Both the position numbers and the translations under genes were made by a program. A DNA stretch of 6,235 nt. Source: Bacteriovoracaceae bacterium UBA2428 (GTDB taxonomy: Bacteria; Bdellovibrionota; UBA2428). The stretch lies in contig DDRA01000064.1 in assembly GCA_002343545.1 (NCBI GenBank), forward strand, positions 3,967 through 10,201. Reading direction: 5' to 3'. Under the pieces are notes generated by a model. It made no database searches. It had not been told where the DNA came from and saw nothing but the letters and a program-made list of their open reading frames with translations. This document shows positions 1 through 4,534 of the stretch, piece by piece (the stretch's first letter is position 1; each line of letters starts with the position of its first letter).

Positions 1-1
1 G

Positions 2-295
2 GTCGAGATCGCGCCCGAAGCCTCTCTCGTTTTCGGAGCGGGCGATTACTCGCCCGCTCAACTCGCGACCTGGGAGACGAATCGAGGAAGTGCGTTCAAG
101 CTAAGTCTTCAGGGCAAGACCTTCGCCTTCGAAGGACTTGGGATGGTGCGGCGGGATTACGAGGGGAATGTCATGGGCTTCGCGCTTCGCGAGAAAGTCA
201 CGCTCAGAGTCCACCGTGGACTTCCGCGCGAGTATCCCGCCGGCACTCGCTTCAATTTGCACACCGGTACGGGGCGTTTGGAGAAGCTTCCGTAG
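2..295 (+). CDS. 3' end of an unrecognised protein gene (partial)
   Basis: An open frame runs in from the left edge and ends at TAG 293-295, giving the last 97 residues of a protein whose start lies outside the window. I do not recognise the family. The visible part alternates hydrophobic and charged residues with many Gly and Thr (for example GKTFAFEGLGMVRRDY and GTRFNLHTGTGRLEKLP), which suggests beta-strand-rich structure. No transmembrane segment or catalytic motif is visible. The frame was preferred over the overlapping one beginning at 138 because its composition is protein-like, whereas the other is Arg/Ser/Cys-rich and looks like a shadow. It is on the same strand as the transglutaminase-like gene 98 bases downstream, but the hairpins in that gap suggest separate transcripts. 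It could encode a periplasmic or outer-membrane-associated domain, but this is a guess. Confidence 0.6.
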   Translation, partial: VEIAPEASLVFGAGDYSPAQLATWETNRGSAFKLSLQGKTFAFEGLGMVRRDYEGNVMGFALREKVTLRVHRGLPREYPAGTRFNLHTGTGRLEKLP

Positions 296-324
296 AATTT
301 TGGAAGCATCTTCTTCGTCGGGTC

Positions 325-362
325 CGCACGCTTCGTGCGCGAGACTTGATCCAAGTCCTTTT
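325..362 (+). terminator. Two tandem small hairpins, possible terminator
   Basis: Two short perfect inverted repeats lie between the upstream partial gene and the transglutaminase-like gene. The first is CGCACG (325-330) with CGTGCG (334-339) around a 3-base loop. The second is GACTTG (343-348) with CAAGTC (352-357) around a 3-base loop, followed by CTTTT at 358-362. The second has the layout of a weak intrinsic terminator for the gene ending at 295, but its 6-bp stem and four-T tract are short. Function is inferred. Confidence 0.35.
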
Positions 363-393
363 AGGAAGGCAGCGTCGCTCTTAGCCTTGCGGC

Positions 394-1554
394 ATGTCCA
401 ACCCTTGGCGCTTTGTCACCTTTGTTTTTTTGGGGACGTTCTCGCTTAGCGAGGCGGCCCCCATGTTTCGTCGCCCGGATGCTTCGGCACCTGCGATTCC
501 GCGTGAGCTCCGTTGCCGCGAGGTTTCCGTCGACGCTCCTAGCGTCTCTCTCGCGACCGAAAGGCAGCGGCTCTGCCGCTTTCGTGATCTCATTTCGGGG
601 CGGGACTACCAAATCCAGCTCGCGGGACGCCGGCCGATCGTTGGGTCGCTCGAGCGCTTGCCGCGTGAAGCCGCGGCGCCGGGGCTCGATGAAAGCTTGG
701 TGCCCGAAACTCGCGAGCGGCTCGCGATTCCGCTCGCCGCGATGACGATAGATCCCGAGCGCCTCCCGCCCGTCGGCGCGACTCGCTTCGAGGCGCTTCG
801 GAAGCCTTTCCGTGGCTACTGGTGGCCTTGGTCGGGCGCCCTCTACCCCACGCTCGCCAAATACGACGAGTGGGTGCGGGCGCGGGGCCTTTCGCGTCCG
901 TCGGCTCTCGAGTGGGAACGCGCGTACCACCGCCCGCTCTCGACGTGGTCGGGTCACTGCAACGGGTGGGCGGCGAGTAGCCTCCTTTACCCCGAGCCGA
1001 TTCGAGGCGTCGTCGTGCGCGACGGCAACGTCAGTTTTGGCGTCGCCGATATCAAGGGACTCCTCGCGTCGCTGAGTTTCTGCGTGCGTTATTCCTTCCA
1101 CGGCCAGCGTTATCGCCAAGCGGGCGACGACCCCACCGACATCGACCCCAAGCTCTTCCATCGAGTGCTCCTCGATAACCTGGGGAACCGCCGTCGGGGC
1201 GTCGCGGTCGACGTGAATGCCGGGGAGGGCGTCGACAACCAGATCGTCTCGGGTGGAGTGTGGACGGTGAGCCGACTGAACGGCGATCGACGTTTCCGCG
1301 TACGCGCGGCGCTCGATATCCACATTTACGACGGCGGCTTGAGCGACGTGCCGGGCGTCGCGCCTTTCTCGACGCGTATCTACACGTACGACGTGACGAC
1401 GGACGTCGAGGGAAGGGTCATCGAGGCCGCGTGGGTCGGGGAGAATCCCGACTTCCTTTGGGTTCCCTTGGAGCCCGCGGACTGCGGCCGCGATAATCCG
1501 CACGTGAAGTCGACGGACCTCGACGAGCTCGTCGAGGCGGCGAAAAACAACTGA
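394..1554 (+). CDS. Secreted transglutaminase-like protein (elicitor transglutaminase family)
   Basis: This 386-residue protein resembles the transglutaminase elicitor family, first known from Phytophthora cell-wall transglutaminases carrying the Pep-13 elicitor and also found in bacteria. Such enzymes join glutamine side chains to lysines through a cysteine thioester. Residues 1-22 look like a Sec signal peptide: Arg6, a hydrophobic run FVTFVFLGTFSL, then SEAA. Family-like features in order are GYWWPWSG (141-148), LAKYDEW (154-160), the presumed nucleophile Cys189 in GHCNGWAAS, FGVADIKGLLA (215-225), FHRVLLDNLG (255-264, candidate catalytic His256) and AVDVN (271-275, candidate Asp273). Start: an in-frame TAG at 382-384 rules out any upstream start. 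No good Shine-Dalgarno sits at normal spacing; AGGAAGG at 363-369 is 24 bases away. The gene is followed 14 bases later by a microprotein gene, probably cotranscribed. Family assignment is from remembered motifs. Cross-linking activity is inferred, and a protease or structural role is possible. Confidence 0.75.
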   Translation: MSNPWRFVTFVFLGTFSLSEAAPMFRRPDASAPAIPRELRCREVSVDAPSVSLATERQRLCRFRDLISGRDYQIQLAGRRPIVGSLERLPREAAAPGLDESLVPETRERLAIPLAAMTIDPERLPPVGATRFEALRKPFRGYWWPWSGALYPTLAKYDEWVRARGLSRPSALEWERAYHRPLSTWSGHCNGWAASSLLYPEPIRGVVVRDGNVSFGVADIKGLLASLSFCVRYSFHGQRYRQAGDDPTDIDPKLFHRVLLDNLGNRRRGVAVDVNAGEGVDNQIVSGGVWTVSRLNGDRRFRVRAALDIHIYDGGLSDVPGVAPFSTRIYTYDVTTDVEGRVIEAAWVGENPDFLWVPLEPADCGRDNPHVKSTDLDELVEAAKNN

Positions 1555-1556
1555 GC

Positions 1557-1564
1557 AAAGGAGG
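1557..1564 (+). promoter_or_regulatory. Strong Shine-Dalgarno of the DPGQ microprotein
   Basis: AAAGGAGG ends 4 bases before the ATG at 1569 and only begins 2 bases after the transglutaminase-like gene stops. It is the best ribosome binding site visible in the window. It decides the start of the small downstream gene and is the main evidence that this short frame is translated. Confidence 0.8.
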
Positions 1565-1568
1565 AAAT

Positions 1569-1742
1569 ATGCTCAAGCAAGGACTCTTTGGATTGATGAT
1601 CGCGAGCGCGGTGGTGGTGGGAGTGGCTCCCGTCGACGCCTTCGCGGTTTCGGGGCGAGGTGATCCCGGACAAGATCCCGGGCAGGATCCCGGGCAAGAT
1701 CCGGGGCAGGACCCTGGCCAGGATCCCGGACAAACGCCCTAA
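1569..1742 (+). CDS. Secreted microprotein with six DPGQ tandem repeats
   Basis: This small gene encodes 57 residues and matches no family I know. Residues 1-26 form a convincing Sec signal peptide: MLKQ with Lys3, the hydrophobic stretch GLFGLMIASAVVVGVA, and the small-residue site DAFA. The rest is VSGRG, then six exact Asp-Pro-Gly-Gln units (residues 32-55), then TP and TAA. The mature part would be about 31 residues, with six Asp, one Arg, six Gln, and no Lys, Cys or aromatic residue. It is therefore acidic and probably disordered or extended. Repeat units differ at the DNA level only at synonymous third positions, which supports real coding. Translation is backed by AAAGGAGG at 1557-1564. 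It lies 14 bases after the transglutaminase-like gene, so cotranscription is likely. The Gln-rich repeat could be an acyl-donor substrate for that enzyme, an inference only. It could instead be a linker-like or adhesive surface peptide. Confidence 0.75.
   Translation: MLKQGLFGLMIASAVVVGVAPVDAFAVSGRGDPGQDPGQDPGQDPGQDPGQDPGQTP
1662..1733 (+). repeat. Six tandem 12-bp units encoding DPGQ
   Basis: Six head-to-tail 12-base units of consensus GATCCCGGGCAA/G run without interruption and in frame. Units vary at third codon positions only: GAT/GAC, CCC/CCG/CCT, GGA/GGG/GGC and CAA/CAG. Every unit thus keeps Asp-Pro-Gly-Gln. Some units contain CCCGGG, so the DNA is locally self-complementary. Copy number could change by slippage in 12-base steps without breaking the frame. 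Confidence 0.9.
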
Positions 1743-1750
1743 GCGTTTGT

Positions 1751-1786
1751 CGCGAGGAAGTTCCAAGAATGGGGAGCTTCCTCGCG
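1751..1786. terminator. 14-bp stem-loop between convergent genes
   Basis: The left arm 1751-1764 (CGCGAGGAAGTTCC) pairs with 1773-1786 around an 8-base loop. All pairs are Watson-Crick except one G-U (1761 with 1776) in the plus-strand RNA. It sits 8 bases after the microprotein stop and 14 bases before the ubiE stop, where a shared terminator is expected. Neither side has a good adjacent U-tract, so it may act as a bidirectional 3'-end-stabilising hairpin or an inefficient terminator. The structure is seen directly; its role is inferred. Confidence 0.55.
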
Positions 1787-1800
1787 CCTCTGAAGCTGGC

Positions 1801-2535
1801 TTACTTTTTCGTAAGACGGTACATGTACGCGATGCCAAGGCTAAGCGTGCGGTACTCCGCCGTCGCGAAGGGCGCGGCTTCGCGCGCGAGCTCGAGGAAA
1901 CCTTCGGCGCAGGGGAACTTGGCCGAGGACTTTTCGAGGTAACGGTAAGCTTCGGGCTTGCCCGACACGAGGCCGCCGATCACGGGCAGGATCTTCTTGG
2001 AGTAGAAGCCGTAGAGCGAGGCGAAGGCCGCGTTCTTGGGTTGGCCGAACTCGAGGACCATGAGCGTGCCGCCGGGCTTGAGCACGCGGTGGAGCTCGGC
2101 GAGCCCAAGCTTGGGCTCGTTCACGTTGCGGATCCCAAACGAAATCGAGGCGATGTCGAAGCTCGCGTCGGCGTAGGGAAGCTTCGTGACGTCGGCGAGC
2201 TCGAACTGGATCTCGAAACCTTCGGCGCGCGCCTTGGCCGGCGCGGGGTCGAGCATCTCTTGGCAGAAGTCCGTCCCGACGACGCGGCCCGAGGGGCCGA
2301 CGGCCTTCTTGAAGGCGATCGCGAGATCGCCCGTGCCCGTCGCGCAATCGAGGACGCTCTGGCCCGTGCGGGCGCCGCTCCACTTCACGAGTGCCCGGCG
2401 CCAGAGGTGGTGGATGCCCGCGGAGAGCACCGAGTTGCCGCGATCGTAGGTCGAAGCGATCGAGGAGAACATGTCTCGGATCTTGCTCGCGTCGGGGCCG
2501 CGGTAATCGCCCGCGTGGGTGTCGTTCGTCGCCAT
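1801..2535 (-). CDS. ubiE: Demethylmenaquinone methyltransferase UbiE/MenG
   Basis: This 244-residue SAM-dependent class I methyltransferase would add the final C-methyl to demethylmenaquinone, and in ubiquinone makers also to a ubiquinone precursor. The length suits the family (about 230-250). Visible motifs are KIRDMFSSIASTYD (18-31), SAM motif I VLDCATGTGD (61-70), the acidic strand-2 region GTDFCQEML (87-95), the strongly family-specific SFGIRNV (132-138), and HRVLKPGGTLMVLEF (149-163). The C-terminus AYMYRLTKK matches the usual ending. The start at 2535 was chosen because the N-terminus matches the family there and GGAG lies 8 bases upstream inside the end of aroF; a longer frame to 2688 only reads aroF out of frame. 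It follows aroF by 4 bases and is surely cotranscribed. With menF, menD and menH beside it and no ubiquinone gene, menaquinone is the likely product, so menG would be an equally valid name. Confidence 0.95.
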   Translation of the reverse strand: MATNDTHAGDYRGPDASKIRDMFSSIASTYDRGNSVLSAGIHHLWRRALVKWSGARTGQSVLDCATGTGDLAIAFKKAVGPSGRVVGTDFCQEMLDPAPAKARAEGFEIQFELADVTKLPYADASFDIASISFGIRNVNEPKLGLAELHRVLKPGGTLMVLEFGQPKNAAFASLYGFYSKKILPVIGGLVSGKPEAYRYLEKSSAKFPCAEGFLELAREAAPFATAEYRTLSLGIAYMYRLTKK

Positions 2536-2539
2536 GTGA

Positions 2540-3418
2540 TTACTCCGCGGCCGCTTCGCTCGGACGTTCCGAGCTCGCGGTTTTGATCGGGTCGAGGCGC
2601 ACGAGGCGCCGACCGAGGTGCGTGCAAAGGCCGTCGATCTGGCGCATGAGCGCCTCGAAAGCCGGAAAATCGAGGGCCTGGGGACCATCCGAAAGAGCCA
2701 AGGCCGGATCCGGGTGGACTTCGATCAAGAGCCCGTCCGCGCCGGCCGCGATCGCGGCGAGGGCCATGGGCGCCACGAACTCGCGGATGCCCGTCGCGTG
2801 CGAGGGGTCCACGATGATCGGGAATTCCGAGCGGGCCTTCACGTAGGGGATCGCGGAAAGGTCGAGGGTGTTGCGGAAGGCGGGCTCGAAGGTGCGGATC
2901 CCGCGCTCGCAGAGGATGACGTTCGGGTTGCCTTCGCGGGTCACGTAACGGGCCGCGAGGATCCATTCGTCGAGGGTCGCCGAGAAGGCGCGCTTCAGCA
3001 GCACGGGCTTGCCGGCGAGACCGAGCTCCTTGAGGAGCGCGTAGTTGTACATGTTGCGGGTGCCGACCTGGAAGACGTCGACGAACTCCGTCATGGCTTC
3101 GATTTGGCGGGGATCCGTGACCTCGGTCACGAGCGGCATCCCCGTTTCGCGGCAGACTTTGCGGACGAAATCCCAGGACTGCTCGCCCAGCCCCTGGAAG
3201 CTTTCCGGGTTCGTGCGGAGCTTGTAGATCCCGCCCCTCAAAAGGTTCGCGCCGGAGCGTTTGACGGCGTCGGCCGTGATCTGGAATTGGGCTTCGGACT
3301 CGACGGAGCAGGGGCCCCCGATGACGTGGAAATCCTTGCCGTTGAACTCGAGCGACGCGCGCGCGGAGGCCGCGTGGGCGGGCAACGGAATGCGCACGAA
3401 AGCGGGCTTGACCGGCAT
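2540..3418 (-). CDS. aroF: DAHP synthase, type I-beta (3-deoxy-7-phosphoheptulonate synthase)
   Basis: This cytoplasmic enzyme condenses phosphoenolpyruvate with erythrose 4-phosphate, the first step towards chorismate. At 292 residues it is the bare TIM-barrel core of the I-beta subfamily. I see neither an N-terminal ferredoxin-like regulatory domain nor a fused chorismate mutase, so allosteric control by a built-in domain is unlikely. Motifs are GPCSVES (35-41), SFQGLGE (73-79), QVGTRNMYNYALLKELG (117-133), ATLDEWILAARYV (147-159), ILCERGIRTFE (168-178), NTLDLSAIP (183-191), DPSHATG (204-210), GADGLLIEVHPDP (226-238) and ALSDGPQ (241-247). Expected metal ligands Cys37, His207, Glu233 and Asp244 are present. 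One oddity is KLRT (66-69) where KPRT is usual. The start is the only fitting ATG, with a modest AGGGG just upstream. It is first in a two-gene unit with ubiE and divergent from menF. The subfamily also goes by aroA or aroG, so the symbol is approximate. A KDO8P synthase is less likely given the EVHPDP and LSDG signatures. Confidence 0.93.
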   Translation of the reverse strand: MPVKPAFVRIPLPAHAASARASLEFNGKDFHVIGGPCSVESEAQFQITADAVKRSGANLLRGGIYKLRTNPESFQGLGEQSWDFVRKVCRETGMPLVTEVTDPRQIEAMTEFVDVFQVGTRNMYNYALLKELGLAGKPVLLKRAFSATLDEWILAARYVTREGNPNVILCERGIRTFEPAFRNTLDLSAIPYVKARSEFPIIVDPSHATGIREFVAPMALAAIAAGADGLLIEVHPDPALALSDGPQALDFPAFEALMRQIDGLCTHLGRRLVRLDPIKTASSERPSEAAAE

Positions 3419-3496
3419 GGCCCCTGCTTACTCCAGATGGTCGATTTTGGAACTCGGAAAGTTTAGCTCGTGAAGCTCGAAGTGTAGGATGGCGGC
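3419..3496. promoter_or_regulatory. Divergent intergenic region between aroF and menF
   Basis: These 78 bases separate the start codons of aroF (minus) and menF (plus), so promoters for both operons are expected here or just inside the flanking genes. A relatively AT-rich patch at about 3443-3465 stands out from the GC-rich surroundings. I could not find a convincing -35/-10 pair in either direction, nor a clear operator palindrome. The menF ribosome site AGGA is at 3486-3489, 7 bases before its ATG. The regulatory role is inferred from gene layout. Confidence 0.45.
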
Positions 3497-4534
3497 ATGG
3501 AATCCCCGACCGCGATCTTGGGTAACGAGCAGGAATTTTGGATCGGCCGGGGCCCGCTCGCGGCGTGGTCGGAGCCGAAGCCGGGCTCGCTCGCTTTCTT
3601 GAGCCCCGATTTTTCCGAGGACCCCGATCGCTCGCCTTGGCTCGTCCCCGCGCAAAGCGAGCGGCGTCCGCGCGAAAGCGCCGTTTCCGCGCGGAGCCCT
3701 TTGGCCGTTCGTTGGGAGGCGCCTTCTCGCGAGGCCTTTGCGGAGGCCTTCGAAGCCATTCGCTCGCTCCGGGAATCCGGGGACTTGGCCAAGGCCGTTC
3801 CCGTGACCTTCGAGCGCGGCCGTTTCGCGGCCGAGGTCGCCGATCCTTGGGGTGAGCTTTCGTCCCGGGCCATGGCTTCGCCCCCTGCGCTTTATCCCTA
3901 CGGGTTGCGTCGCGGGGACGGCTTTTTCGTGGGGATCAGTCCCGAGCGGCTGGTCGAGATCGAGGGCTCGCATTTGTGGACGATGGCGTTGGCGGGGACG
4001 GCGCCCGACTCCGAGGCCGACCGCCTTTGGCGGGACCCCAAGGAGGGTGCCGAACACGACTTCGTCGTGCGCGACATCCTGGAGCGTCTGCGGGACTTCG
4101 GCGACTTCGCCGCGGGCGAGCGGCGGCTCCGCCGTTTGCCGGGCCTCGTGCACCTCGAGACCCCCATCGAAGGTCAGCTTCGTCGGGCGGTGACGCCGTC
4201 GTTGGCCCGAAGCCTCGTCGCGGCCTTGCATCCGACCGCGGCCCTCGGGGTCTACCCCCGGACGCCAAGCGCCTTGGCCTGGTTGCGCCAACACTCCGAA
4301 GCCACGGCGCGCGGAAGTTTCGGGGCGCCCTTCGGCGTCTGGACGCCGGAAGGCCGTTTTTTCTGCGTCGTCGCGATCCGGCGCGTGGACGTGCGCGGGT
4401 CGGAGCTGCGCGTGGGGGCGGGGTGCGGCGTCGTCGCGGGGTCCGAGCTCGAGCGCGAGTGGCGGGAACTTGCGCTGAAGCGCGATTCCGTCAAGCGACG
4501 CCTCGGGCTGATCCCGGGCGGGGAGGGCGCATGA
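3497..4534 (+). CDS. menF: Isochorismate synthase MenF
   Basis: This chorismate-utilising enzyme would convert chorismate to isochorismate, the committed step into menaquinone. It has 345 residues, shorter than the roughly 430 of E. coli MenF. The missing part is N-terminal, with the C-terminal chorismate-binding core intact. Visible family elements are Lys99 in LAKAVPV (candidate water-activating base), GISPERL (146-152), MALAGTAPD (163-171), DPKEGAEHDFVVRDIL (180-195, with candidate Mg ligand Glu186), HLETPIEGQL (219-228), LHPTAALGVYPR (244-255), RGSFGAPFG (272-280), and GAGCGVVAGSELEREW (307-322, with candidate Mg ligand Glu321). The segment around Lys99 lacks the usual KVVLxR pattern. The ATG at 3497 has AGGA 7 bases upstream. 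Its stop overlaps the menD start (ATGA, 4531-4534), indicating translational coupling. Anthranilate, aminodeoxychorismate and salicylate synthases share this fold; the menD neighbour decides for MenF. Confidence 0.92.
   Translation: MESPTAILGNEQEFWIGRGPLAAWSEPKPGSLAFLSPDFSEDPDRSPWLVPAQSERRPRESAVSARSPLAVRWEAPSREAFAEAFEAIRSLRESGDLAKAVPVTFERGRFAAEVADPWGELSSRAMASPPALYPYGLRRGDGFFVGISPERLVEIEGSHLWTMALAGTAPDSEADRLWRDPKEGAEHDFVVRDILERLRDFGDFAAGERRLRRLPGLVHLETPIEGQLRRAVTPSLARSLVAALHPTAALGVYPRTPSALAWLRQHSEATARGSFGAPFGVWTPEGRFFCVVAIRRVDVRGSELRVGAGCGVVAGSELEREWRELALKRDSVKRRLGLIPGGEGA
4521..4527 (+). promoter_or_regulatory. Shine-Dalgarno of menD inside menF
   Basis: GGGAGGG lies within the last codons of menF, 3 bases before the ATG at 4531. 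It supports 4531 as the menD start. The frame stays open further upstream to 3976, but the translation there is an Arg/Gly-rich shadow of menF. A second in-frame ATG at 4546 is less well placed. Confidence 0.6.

Noticed and set aside
138..449. 103-codon plus-strand frame bridging the first two genes
   Set aside because: It overlaps the better partial frame 2-295 and the start of the transglutaminase-like gene, and its composition is not protein-like.
361..1503. 380-codon open frame on the minus strand opposite the transglutaminase-like gene
   Set aside because: The plus-strand frame has a signal peptide and a family active-site motif. The antisense translation is Arg-rich and shows no domain.
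1662..1733. CRISPR-like or regulatory repeat array
   Set aside because: Units are 12 bases, contiguous without spacers, and in frame in a translated gene with synonymous variation, so they are coding repeats.
2536..2688. Longer ubiE start at 2688
   Set aside because: The extra residues are aroF read out of frame. The family N-terminus begins at the ATG ending at 2535, which has GGAG upstream.
3419..3496. Specific -35/-10 promoter boxes or operator for aroF/menF
   Set aside because: TTGGAA- and TTCACG-like hexamers occur, but none has an acceptable -10 partner at 16-18 bases, so I report only the region.
3976..4530. 185-codon upstream extension of the menD frame
   Set aside because: It overlaps the conserved C-terminal half of menF and its translation is Arg/Gly-rich. 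The real start at 4531 has a Shine-Dalgarno and the ATGA overlap.
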